Of a stretch of 16,065 bases of DNA, positions 7,436 to 14,954 are shown piece by piece. The first letter of the stretch is position 1. Each line of letters begins with the position of its first letter. The translations under genes were made by a program, and so were the position numbers. Under the pieces are notes generated by a model that worked only from the letters and a program-made list of their open reading frames with translations, was not told the DNA's origin and ran no database searches. This DNA is from a bacterium (lineage in GTDB: Bacteria > Bacteroidota > Ignavibacteria > Kapaibacteriales > UBA2268). The stretch is from positions 1 to 16,065 of the forward strand of contig JANJUO010000638.1 of assembly GCA_024710535.1 (NCBI GenBank). The letters are read 5' to 3'.

Positions 7436-7681
7436 TTGCCTTAGAAAGATGAGAGTTTGCCTTAGAAAGATGAAAGTTTGCTTTAGAAAGATGAGAGTTT
7501 GCCTTAGAAAGATGAGAGTTTGCCTTAGAAAGATGAGAGTTTGCCTTAGAAAGATGAAAGTTTGCCTTAGAAAGATGAAAGTTTGCCTTAGAAAGATGAG
7601 AGTTTGCCTTAGAAAGATGAGAGTTTGCCTTAGAAAGATAAGAGTTTGCCTTAGAAAGATAAGAGTTTGCCTTAGAAAGAT
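7436..7681. repeat. 21-bp tandem repeat array, 12 units
   Basis: The unit is TTGCCTTAGAAAGAT plus six bases (mostly GAGAGT). Eleven full units and one partial unit start every 21 bp from 7436 to 7667. Variation is limited: GAGAGT, GAAAGT or AAGAGT at the end, and one TTGCT. Almost every change is an A/G or C/T transition. Because 21 is a multiple of three, one frame stays open as a heptad V-C-L-R-K-M-R, but it has no ATG before the repeat, no ribosome-binding site and no partner domain, so I do not call a gene. The array ends about 137 bp before the FN3-domain gene and could affect its promoter spacing or leader. Confidence 0.95.
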
Positions 7682-7818
7682 ATTTATTTAATAATATATT
7701 TCTTTATGTTATAATATATTTTTATATTTCTATTCATAGCTTGAATATTTCTATTATAATATTTTGTTTAAATTAATTTAATTCACATTTTTTTGTTACA
7801 ATCATGGAGTTAGTTTAT

Positions 7819-9018
7819 ATGGCTAATGTTAATAATCCAAGAAAATACAATTTTTCCGATGCGGAACTTTGTATGTTTACAACAAATCTTTGTACAACTA
7901 TGGCAAGAGATTTGGACGATCTCTCATTTTTTGGTATAAATGAGGATAAAATTGATGAGCTTAGGGCATTGGGTAATGATTTTGAGGTTTTCCAGCCGGA
8001 CGATTCTTATATCGGTGATGTTATGATAGCAACACAGTATAAGAATGAGAAAATGGAGCTTGTTAAAGAGACTATACGTAACATGGCTATGAGAGTCGCT
8101 ATGAAATGGGGCGAAAACTCTGGTCAATATCGCAAACTTGGTCTTTCCGGTATGAATAATTTTAATGAGGATAAGCTTCTCGTTCAGGCAAGAAGCATTT
8201 ATGGCAATATTTCTCAATGGCTCTTTGACTTAGAATCGACAGGTTTGACGCAAGATATGCTGGACGATTTTGAGAATGCCAATAACGATTTCGAGGATGC
8301 ACGTGATGCTCAAAATACTGCAATAAATACTCGTGATAATATGACTGAACTCCGAATTCAAAAAGGAAATGAACTTTATGCTTTGGTAGCAACTTATTGC
8401 GATATTGGAAAACGTGTTTACTTTACAAAAAGTCCTGCAAAATACGATGATTATTTGATTTACGGTACAGGTGGCGGTAGAATTTCTGGTGGTGGCGGCT
8501 CCTCTCAAATCTCTGCACCGACAAATTTTAGATATGACTTTGCTGAAAGAACAGTGAAATGGAATTCCGTTAGTGGTGCAACGAGTTATAAATTAGAAAT
8601 ATCTGATGATAATACAGTTTGGGATGTTATGTATGATGGTGAAAATACTGAGTTTTTTACTGGCGAGATGCTTCCTGAGCATAAATACCTTCGCGTTCGT
8701 TCAAGAAACTCTCAAGGTATGTCAGTTCCCGCTTTATATAATGTAGTCTATAACTATATATTGAATGGACCGACTAATCTTACACATAATCCTGCTCTTC
8801 CGGGCTTTACATGGGATGCTGTTACAAATGCAACTGCTTACGAAGTGCAATTACGCCTTGCTTCCGCTACTGATTTTGATTATAATTTGATTTATTTTGG
8901 TAATGATACAACTCTATTGCATGGCGATCCGGTGGGAAGTTATTACGTGCGCGTAAGAAGTGTTTCGGCTACAGGAATATCTGGCTGGATGTTGCTTGCC
9001 TATTCTGTAGGTGTGTAG
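7819..9018 (+). CDS. Uncharacterised protein: helical N-terminal domain plus two fibronectin type III domains
   Basis: The product is 399 residues. I place the start at the ATG at 7819 because GGAG (7806-7809) lies nine bases upstream. The in-frame ATG at 7804 has no ribosome-binding site, though it would add only five residues. Residues 1-215 look mostly alpha-helical and acidic, with no signal peptide or membrane segment, so the protein is probably cytoplasmic. A GTGGGRISGGGGSS linker (216-229) leads to two beta-rich FN3-like repeats, about 232-310 and 316-395. Each has the pattern W-x-x-V-x-x-A-x-x-Y followed by YxLRVRS-type strands (VKWNSVSGATSYKLEIS; FTWDAVTNATAYEVQL; YYVRVRSVS). I do not recognise the N-terminal family and assign no function. 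The gene stands alone on the plus strand, with inverted-repeat elements on both sides. Confidence 0.85.
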   Translation: MANVNNPRKYNFSDAELCMFTTNLCTTMARDLDDLSFFGINEDKIDELRALGNDFEVFQPDDSYIGDVMIATQYKNEKMELVKETIRNMAMRVAMKWGENSGQYRKLGLSGMNNFNEDKLLVQARSIYGNISQWLFDLESTGLTQDMLDDFENANNDFEDARDAQNTAINTRDNMTELRIQKGNELYALVATYCDIGKRVYFTKSPAKYDDYLIYGTGGGRISGGGGSSQISAPTNFRYDFAERTVKWNSVSGATSYKLEISDDNTVWDVMYDGENTEFFTGEMLPEHKYLRVRSRNSQGMSVPALYNVVYNYILNGPTNLTHNPALPGFTWDAVTNATAYEVQLRLASATDFDYNLIYFGNDTTLLHGDPVGSYYVRVRSVSATGISGWMLLAYSVGV

Positions 9019-9036
9019 GAACCTCACCTTTTTATA

Positions 9037-9115
9037 AGACATCCGATGTTTGTGTTATAATTGCGATAATTTCTAAATAAGATTCATCATTTATTTTGCA
9101 AAACATCGGATGTCT
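9037..9115. repeat. Inverted-repeat element, arm word CATC, copy 1
   Basis: Arms AGACATCCGATGTTT (9037-9051) and AAACATCGGATGTCT (9101-9115) are perfect inverses around a 49-base spacer. It starts 18 bp after the FN3-gene stop. A 97-bp direct repeat covers this element plus the linker ending GCACTCTTGAATA. No T-run follows in the plus direction. Confidence 0.85.
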
Positions 9116-9133
9116 GGTATGCACTCTTGAATA

Positions 9134-9212
9134 AGACATCCGATGTTTGTGTATAATCGCCTCAATTTATAAATCAGATTCATCATATTTTTTGGCAAAG
9201 CATCGGATGTCT
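9134..9212. repeat. Inverted-repeat element, arm word CATC, copy 2
   Basis: Left arm AGACATCCGATGTTT (9134-9148) is identical to copy 1. The right arm AAGCATCGGATGTCT (9198-9212) has one A-to-G change. The 49-base spacer is clearly related to that of copy 1 (shared GATTCATCAT) but has several substitutions. The following linker GCACTCTTGAATA is repeated too. Confidence 0.85.
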
Positions 9213-9232
9213 GGTAAGCACTCTTGAATAAA

Positions 9233-9265
9233 AGACATCCGATGTTTTGGAAGCATCGGATGTTT
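9233..9265 (-). terminator. Inverted-repeat element, copy 3 with collapsed spacer; likely terminator of the secreted-protein gene
   Basis: The arms AGACATCCGATGTTT (9233-9247) and AAGCATCGGATGTTT (9251-9265) are separated by only three bases, so the copy has lost its 49-base spacer. Read on the minus strand this strong hairpin lies about 20 bp after the stop codon at 9287 and runs into TCTTTTATT. It could serve as the terminator of that gene. The T-run is short and broken. Confidence 0.6.
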
Positions 9266-9286
9266 AGAAAAGGCAGATAAAATTAT

Positions 9287-10033
9287 TTAACTGCCGAGTT
9301 CAATTGAAAAGAATTTCACTTCTTTGCCAAATTTTTTGGCTACCAATTTCAAACTATTCATTGGATTTTCTTCATTGTCATTGTTAATTTCAATGATTTC
9401 GATGAAACTTTCTCCTATTCCACATTGAGAATTAGCTTTTTTTGCAGGAAACGAAAATATTAAATTCTTATTCGATGATTTTTTCAATAAAGAAAAATAT
9501 ACGAAATATGAATTTAGTAGTTTTTGATGGTTTTCGATTTTTGAAGAATAACTTTTAATTGGGTATTCAAAGTAATTTTTCACTATACTTTCTTTATTGT
9601 CTTTTTTGAAATCAGTAAAAAAATTTCTCCAAAATTTGTCGAATTCCAAAATATTATTATAATCTGAAATGCTAAGATTATTAGTTTCAATTTGTATTAC
9701 TTTGAGTGGCACTTTACTATTGATTTCATTATTTATATAATCTAATTTTAAAGTGCCTTCTGCAGATTTCAAAGAAGGATTTTTGTTTGAAGTAAGAAAT
9801 TGAAATTTAACTAAATAAGACATTAATTTTGTATTAGAATTTTGATTTATTGAATCAATTTTTTCAATTGAAAATTTCAATTTATCGGTTTTATCAAATT
9901 CCCAGAAATTATCTTTGTCGTAAACAATACGTTTTTGCTTGATAATATCATTAAATATTAATTCGTTTTGAGCATTAATTTCTAAGTTAATCGAAATAAA
10001 GATTAAAATTAGAATTGTGATTATCTTATTCAT
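9287..10033 (-). CDS. Secreted hypothetical protein
   Basis: I do not recognise this 248-residue protein. It starts MNKIITILILIFISINLEINAQ, a clear Sec signal peptide with probable cleavage after INA (residue 21), so it is periplasmic or outer-membrane exposed. The mature part is Lys/Asn/Ser-rich with alternating hydrophobic residues that suggest beta structure, and contains a single cysteine (CGIGESF). It has no T9SS C-terminal domain, lipobox or haem motif. It follows the cytochrome gene after 77 bp, but a strong terminator lies between them. Only about 20 bases separate that terminator from its ATG, and no ribosome-binding site is visible. It may depend on read-through or a promoter overlapping the terminator. 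A link to cytochrome function is only positional. Confidence 0.8.
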   Translation of the reverse strand: MNKIITILILIFISINLEINAQNELIFNDIIKQKRIVYDKDNFWEFDKTDKLKFSIEKIDSINQNSNTKLMSYLVKFQFLTSNKNPSLKSAEGTLKLDYINNEINSKVPLKVIQIETNNLSISDYNNILEFDKFWRNFFTDFKKDNKESIVKNYFEYPIKSYSSKIENHQKLLNSYFVYFSLLKKSSNKNLIFSFPAKKANSQCGIGESFIEIIEINNDNEENPMNSLKLVAKKFGKEVKFFSIELGS

Positions 10034-10053
10034 ACTTATTTTTCTATTTTATT

Positions 10054-10084
10054 AAAAAAAAGCGGGTATCTCTCAATACCCGCT
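10054..10084 (-). terminator. Rho-independent terminator after the cytochrome gene
   Basis: Perfect nine-base arms AGCGGGTAT (minus strand 10084-10076) and ATACCCGCT (10069-10061) with a six-base loop are followed by seven T residues (10060-10054). It lies 26 bp past the cytochrome stop. Confidence 0.85.
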
Positions 10085-10110
10085 ATTTATTTATGTGTAC
10101 CGTACTTTTT

Positions 10111-11865
10111 TTATCTTGCAATTACGATAGATTTACTACCGGCATTTTTTCCATTAATAGACATAATCGCATAATAAGAACCTGAAGGCATCATCATACC
10201 TTCTACAGAAGTTCCATTCCAAGTTGTTTTGTATGTTCCATAATCCATTTTTTGATTAACTAAAACATTTACCAAAACACCATTAGAATTGAAAATTTCA
10301 ATTTTAACATCACTTAGATATCCTACTTCAAATTCTATATTTGTATTTTGAACAAATGGATTTGGGAAACTCTTTGAAATTCCATTTGAAGAAACAAGAC
10401 CATTTGTTTTTTCAACAGAACTTGGAGTAAACATTATTTTGTAATATTTCAATAATGAATCTGCTAATGCTAAGTCTGATGCTTCTGTCCAATCTCCTAA
10501 ATTTGCGTCTGTAATACCAAAATTACTACCTGTTCCAAAAGTACCCTTTCCATTTCTATGGCAAGACAAGGCACAACTATTTGGCATACCCTTTGCAGGT
10601 GTTGTAACATCTTTGTAAGTTATAGTTTTTTCAGGACTAATTACTTTAAATAAATGTGAAGAAATATCATATCCTTTTCCAGTAGTAGCAACTTTCGGTA
10701 AATGACAGCTAACACACATACTTGCACTCTGTGGATGCTTTGTATGAGTATTTATACCATTTGTAACTGTTGATTTATCTTTATGGCAAGAAATACATCC
10801 CTTACCTTCTTCAACAACTCTATAATCAGCATTCAATTGATGTTTGAACTCAGTTTTTTGATGTGGGTCATGGCAAGTTACACAAGTAATTCCCATTTTT
10901 TCATTGTAATGTTTTGTGAGTTTGAAATCAACCCATTGTTGATGATGTTGACGAGGTGATTCCTTATCTGCCCAAAGACCTGGCTTTAAAATATAATAAT
11001 TCATTAAATCTTCGCCAACAGGATAGTAAATACCTGTGTTTTCGTCCACCGGATATTCATACGAACCTTTATTGCTTGTGCCTCTTGTATGACATTGGCC
11101 GCACACTTCAAGTTTTCTATCATAACTAAAATCTTTGAAGTTATTAACGTGACCTTTTCCAGCTGCTGATTTAGGAAATCCATGACAAGATTCGCAACCA
11201 ATTGACATATTAGTTATAGAATTATTATTTGCCCATTTAAATACCCATGAAGTATCATTGCCATTAACCATTTTTTTAACTGGGTCTTGTTTTGTACCAG
11301 GCACACTATGGCAACCAGCACAATTTTTATCCCAAGATTTAGTTCTGAAAGCATTATTGATTGGCTTCAAAGAGCCATCAGCATTCCACCAATTAGCAGG
11401 ATTATATGAAACCCAAGTTCCTGAAGAGTTATCCATATAACCATTCAAATTCCATTGAACAGGAGGCATATAATAACCATCTTCAATTTTCACTAAATAT
11501 CTTTGCTTCCATCCAATTCCATAAGTATAAATTAATTCATATTCTATTGGATTGCCGGTAATTGGCTTCATAATAACATAATATTTACCATTATCAACTC
11601 TAAATCCAACTTTTGCATTTGCAAATCCAGCACCCATACTCACTTCTTTTGTATAATCTCCAAGCATATTATCAGGTCTTGGATGCTCGTGTATTTTTGT
11701 GTGAAGAGTTTGATACAATTTATCAAATCCAGGGAATGAGCCAAGTTTGCCTTTATGGCAATCAGCACAAGATTCAGAGCCTTGGTAATCTCCAGCTCCA
11801 GTAAGTAATGCACCAACAAAAACTAAACTAATTGTTGCAATTAAAACGATGTAAAATTTTTTCAT
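10111..11865 (-). CDS. Eight-haem cytochrome c with T9SS C-terminal sorting domain
   Basis: The 584-residue product is a secreted multihaem electron carrier. After a signal peptide (about 1-25) come seven CXXCH haem sites with first cysteines at 33, 182, 224, 255, 328, 357 and 384, and an eighth site of the rarer form CX3CH (C431, C435, H436). Residues 112-140 (YTYGIGWKQRYLVKI, MPPVQWN) match a block I associate with bacterial multihaem cytochromes that carry TPR repeats. From about 499, after SFPNPF, the last 85 residues form a FlgD-like beta domain typical of T9SS type A sorting signals (IEIFNSNGVLV, GTYKTTWNG, SGSYYAIM). The protein is therefore probably exported across the outer membrane. 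The open frame extends to a TTG at 11871, but the ATG at 11865 has AAGGA six bases upstream, so I start there. Substrate is unknown; extracellular electron transfer is inferred. Confidence 0.92.
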   Translation of the reverse strand: MKKFYIVLIATISLVFVGALLTGAGDYQGSESCADCHKGKLGSFPGFDKLYQTLHTKIHEHPRPDNMLGDYTKEVSMGAGFANAKVGFRVDNGKYYVIMKPITGNPIEYELIYTYGIGWKQRYLVKIEDGYYMPPVQWNLNGYMDNSSGTWVSYNPANWWNADGSLKPINNAFRTKSWDKNCAGCHSVPGTKQDPVKKMVNGNDTSWVFKWANNNSITNMSIGCESCHGFPKSAAGKGHVNNFKDFSYDRKLEVCGQCHTRGTSNKGSYEYPVDENTGIYYPVGEDLMNYYILKPGLWADKESPRQHHQQWVDFKLTKHYNEKMGITCVTCHDPHQKTEFKHQLNADYRVVEEGKGCISCHKDKSTVTNGINTHTKHPQSASMCVSCHLPKVATTGKGYDISSHLFKVISPEKTITYKDVTTPAKGMPNSCALSCHRNGKGTFGTGSNFGITDANLGDWTEASDLALADSLLKYYKIMFTPSSVEKTNGLVSSNGISKSFPNPFVQNTNIEFEVGYLSDVKIEIFNSNGVLVNVLVNQKMDYGTYKTTWNGTSVEGMMMPSGSYYAIMSINGKNAGSKSIVIAR

Positions 11866-11916
11866 AAACAATCCTTACTATAAACAAACAAATCATTAAT
11901 AAAACATTTGTTTAAA

Positions 11917-11932
11917 TACAATCAGTATGCCA
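11917..11932 (-). promoter_or_regulatory. Candidate sigma-54 promoter of the cytochrome gene
   Basis: The minus strand reads TGGCATACTGATTGTA (11932 to 11917), against the consensus TGGCAC-N5-TTGCW. The GG-N10 spacing is exact and the mismatches are CAC to CAT and TTGC to TTGT. Transcription would start near 11906, giving a leader of about 41 bases with the ribosome-binding site. The gene encoded just upstream is a sigma-54 activator, which strengthens the call. Confidence 0.55.
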
Positions 11933-12050
11933 AACTAATTATTATATTTTTATCCACTTATATTAACAACAGCAAACTATTAATAAATCAATCATATAGA
12001 AGATTATTTAAAATATTTCTTTTAAAATGAACTTGATATCAGTCGAAAGC

Positions 12051-12090
12051 AAATCAGCGAATTTTCGTGGAAATCAACGAATTTTCGTGG
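12051..12090. promoter_or_regulatory. 20-bp tandem repeat, candidate activator-binding (enhancer) site
   Basis: AAATCAGCGAATTTTCGTGG (12051-12070) is repeated at once as AAATCAACGAATTTTCGTGG (12071-12090), with one difference. Each contains a dyad CGAA-TT-TTCG, extended to ACGAA/TTCGT in the second. The pair lies about 145-185 bp upstream of the predicted cytochrome transcription start, a normal distance for sigma-54 enhancers, and two helical turns separate the copies. It could instead be an unrelated intergenic repeat. Confidence 0.5.
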
Positions 12091-12100
12091 GCAAGCGTTT

Positions 12101-13453
12101 TTACTGAATATTATACTTTTCCATTTTGCTTCTAAGTGTTGATGATGGAATTTTTAATAGTTCAGCGGCTTTTGTTTTGTTGCCGTTCGAAAATTTCAGT
12201 GCTTTTTTGATTAAATCCATTTCGTATAGACTCACTTGCTCATCTAAAGGTATTTTACCAAAATTATATTCTATTTGATGTGTTCCTTTTTGAAGCATTT
12301 CAACAGGAAGAATCGAGCTATCTAATTTATCGGTTTGAGAAATCAAATATAGTCTTTCCATAATATTTTTTAATTCTCTTACATTTCCGGGCCAAGAGTA
12401 ATCAATCATATATTGCAATAAATTTTCTTCGATTACAATTTTTTTATTTGGAGAAAAATAATCAAGATAAAAGTTGATTAATTCCAAAACATCACTCTTT
12501 CTCTCTCTTAATGGCGGTATATGTATGGGAAATACATTCAATCGATAATAAAGATCTTCTCTAAATTTGCCTTCTTTAACCATTTGCAACAGATTTGCCT
12601 TTGTTGATGCTACGCACCTAATATCAATTTTTATTGATTCATTATCGCCAACACGTTCAAACTCTCTTTCCTGAAGAACTCGAAGCAATTTCACTTGCAA
12701 ATCAAGTGGCACATCATCAATATCGTCTAAATAAATTGTTCCGCCGTTTGCCTGCTCGAATCTGCCTATTCTATCTTTGAAAGCACCTGTAAACGATCCC
12801 TTTGTATGTCCGAAAAGTTCGCTTTCGAATACTTCTCTTGATAGAATGGCACAACTCACTTTAACAAATGGTTTATTCTTTCTACTACTGTTGTTATGAA
12901 TGATATTTGCAATCAACTCTTTTCCGGTTCCGGTTTCTCCTGTTATCAAAATAGTAGAATTACTTTGAGCAACAATACCAATATTTTTCAATATCGAATT
13001 TGAAACTTGGCTCGAACCAATAAATTTTGAAGTATTGATAACGGTGTCAATTTTTTCTTTCAAAGCAATTTTTTCTTGTTTGATATTTTCAATTTCTTCA
13101 ATTCTTTTTAATTTGAACAGCAATTCATCCATTTTGAAAGGTTTGCTGATATAATCATAAGCACCATTTTTCATTGCTTCAACAGCGGCTTCAATCGAAC
13201 CATAAGCAGTCATAATAATTACATTAATGTCTTGGAATTCACTTTTAATTAATTTCAAAAAATCAATTCCATTCATTTTCGGCATTTTTATATCGCTAAT
13301 CACAACATCGTATTGATTGTTTCTGATATATTCAATTGCCATTTCCGGATTTTCGAATGATTCAACATAATAACCGTCACTAATTAATTTATCTCTTAAT
13401 GAAACTCTCAAAATCTTTTCATCTTCAACAATCATAATTTTTAATTTATACAT
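12101..13453 (-). CDS. NtrC-family sigma-54-dependent response regulator
   Basis: This 450-residue protein is a phosphorylation-dependent transcription activator. The receiver domain (1-120) has acidic residues E10 and D11, phospho-acceptor D54, T82 and K104. The AAA+ domain (about 143-370) has Walker A GETGTGKE (172-179), the sigma-54 contact loop GSFTGA (219-224; canonical GAFTGA) and a Walker B reading YLDD (D243, D244), where the usual second residue is Glu. SWPGNVRELKN precedes the C-terminal Fis-type helix-turn-helix (SNGNKTKAAELL to the end). The ATG overlaps the kinase stop by eight bases, and the ribosome-binding site GGGGAG lies inside the kinase gene, so the pair is cotranslated. 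No terminator was seen after it, so some read-through into the cytochrome gene is possible. Its likely target is the sigma-54-like promoter there. Confidence 0.93.
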   Translation of the reverse strand: MYKLKIMIVEDEKILRVSLRDKLISDGYYVESFENPEMAIEYIRNNQYDVVISDIKMPKMNGIDFLKLIKSEFQDINVIIMTAYGSIEAAVEAMKNGAYDYISKPFKMDELLFKLKRIEEIENIKQEKIALKEKIDTVINTSKFIGSSQVSNSILKNIGIVAQSNSTILITGETGTGKELIANIIHNNSSRKNKPFVKVSCAILSREVFESELFGHTKGSFTGAFKDRIGRFEQANGGTIYLDDIDDVPLDLQVKLLRVLQEREFERVGDNESIKIDIRCVASTKANLLQMVKEGKFREDLYYRLNVFPIHIPPLRERKSDVLELINFYLDYFSPNKKIVIEENLLQYMIDYSWPGNVRELKNIMERLYLISQTDKLDSSILPVEMLQKGTHQIEYNFGKIPLDEQVSLYEMDLIKKALKFSNGNKTKAAELLKIPSSTLRSKMEKYNIQ

Positions 13454-14954
13454 TTTCTACTCCCCTTTTTGGTAATAAAATTTCAAATGTTGTTTCCGCA
13501 TTATTTGTACTTTTCAAACTAATTTTTCCTTTATGGTCATTGATTATATTCAAACAAATTGCCAAGCCCAAGCCCGTTCCCTTTCCCACTTCTTTTGTCG
13601 AATAAAAAGGATTAAAAATTTCATCAACATCGTTAGATTTTATTCCCAATCCATTATCTGTAAAATTCATTATTATAAATCTATCATTTTCATTGAAATT
13701 AATTTTAATCTCTCCTTCAAATTCTGAATTCATTTTTTTCTCTGAAATAGAATCAATCGAATTCATCATTAAATTAATAAATACCTGCTCAAGAAAATGA
13801 GAACTACCCCAAACAATATAAGATTTATTATTATTTTCGATAATTAAATTTATATGATACTTCTCAAATTTATATTTAATCAACTTTACTGCCCTGAAAA
13901 CAACGTCAATCAAATCAATTTCTTCAAATTCCATTGCATGAGGTCTGGCAAATTCAAGTAATTCCTTTACTACTTTTTCGATTTTCAAAGACGCTTCTTC
14001 CATCATATCTAAATATTCAATTCTTTGTTCATCAGACAAATAATTATGTTTCAAACCTTGAATACAATATTGAATTCCGGCATTTGGATTATTTATCTCA
14101 TGGGCAATTCCGGCAGAGAGTTTCCCTATAGATGCCATTTTCTCGGATTGAATCAATTTTTGATTTGTATTTTTTAATTCTTGATATGCTTCTTTTAATC
14201 TGACAATCATATTGTTGAACTTTGACGATAGGAAATAAAGTTCATCTTTTATTAACCATTTATTTTTTTCATTTGAAATTATCAAATTGTAACCTGATAG
14301 GTTATCAATTTCATCAAGGTCAGTAAATTTTAAATTTTCTGAAATCAAACTTATCTTTTGAATGGGTTTTGTTATTAACATCGAAAAGATTAATGCTCCA
14401 ATAATTCCAATAACTAAGAAAAATCCAACCATTAATAGAAAATGATTTACAGTTTGATTAATCGTTTTCGAAATACTATCCTCTTTCAATCCAACTCGAA
14501 CAATTCCAATTTCCTTGTTCAAAACAGGAATTGCTATGTCTCTGATTTTCTGAACCTTATTTAAATTTGTGGAAAATGTTCTTATTTGAAAAGGCACATC
14601 GGTTTGGACAAAGTTCGCATTAAATAAAGAGATAGACACCGGTCCATAAAAATCTTTTATTATTGAATTAATATCATTGCCGGGAATTATCATACAATAT
14701 ACAACAGAAGTATCCATCTGACTGATATTATCTACCAATTTCTGTAGAGTTAGTTTATCTTCATACAATAATGGCTCAAGTGCTTGCTGGGCAAGATTTG
14801 ATGCAATATATTTTGCCCTTTTTTCGGATTCATTTTCCAATTCTTTTTTAACATTATCATAAATAAGATAAATATTTATCGTTCCAAATATTGTAACAAT
14901 AAATATTATCCCAAAGGAAAACTTCCAAAATATCGGCAAATACAATTTTTTCAT
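13446..14954 (-). CDS. Membrane sensor histidine kinase
   Basis: This 502-residue kinase is the partner of the adjacent NtrC-type regulator. A first transmembrane segment (about 12-32) and a second (about 171-193) enclose a periplasmic domain of roughly 140 residues. A HAMP-like linker, a coiled segment (about 245-272) and the kinase core follow. The phospho-acceptor is H285 in AGIAHEINNP. The ATP-binding domain shows the N box around N394 and N398, DNGLGI (433-438), NPFYSTK (448-454) and GKGTGLGL (457-464). HEINNPNAGI fits the NtrB/AtoS-like kinases that pair with sigma-54 activators. The ATG overlaps the lipoprotein stop as ATGA and has no ribosome-binding site of its own, which points to translational coupling. 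The periplasmic domain has no motif I can name; its input could come from the lipoprotein encoded just upstream. Confidence 0.93.
   Translation of the reverse strand: MKKLYLPIFWKFSFGIIFIVTIFGTINIYLIYDNVKKELENESEKRAKYIASNLAQQALEPLLYEDKLTLQKLVDNISQMDTSVVYCMIIPGNDINSIIKDFYGPVSISLFNANFVQTDVPFQIRTFSTNLNKVQKIRDIAIPVLNKEIGIVRVGLKEDSISKTINQTVNHFLLMVGFFLVIGIIGALIFSMLITKPIQKISLISENLKFTDLDEIDNLSGYNLIISNEKNKWLIKDELYFLSSKFNNMIVRLKEAYQELKNTNQKLIQSEKMASIGKLSAGIAHEINNPNAGIQYCIQGLKHNYLSDEQRIEYLDMMEEASLKIEKVVKELLEFARPHAMEFEEIDLIDVVFRAVKLIKYKFEKYHINLIIENNNKSYIVWGSSHFLEQVFINLMMNSIDSISEKKMNSEFEGEIKINFNENDRFIIMNFTDNGLGIKSNDVDEIFNPFYSTKEVGKGTGLGLAICLNIINDHKGKISLKSTNNAETTFEILLPKRGVENV

Noticed and set aside
7436..7681. 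CRISPR array
   Set aside because: The repeats are directly contiguous, with no spacers between units and no cas genes in the window.
7407..7691. Lys/Arg-rich heptad-repeat protein encoded by the 21-bp array
   Set aside because: The frame is open because the unit length is a multiple of three, and other frames are partly open as well. The only upstream start is a TTG without a ribosome-binding site, and the protein has no non-repeat domain.
9037..9115. Intrinsic terminator of the FN3-protein gene
   Set aside because: The hairpin has a 49-base spacer and no T-run after it on the plus strand, so it does not fit a standard rho-independent terminator.
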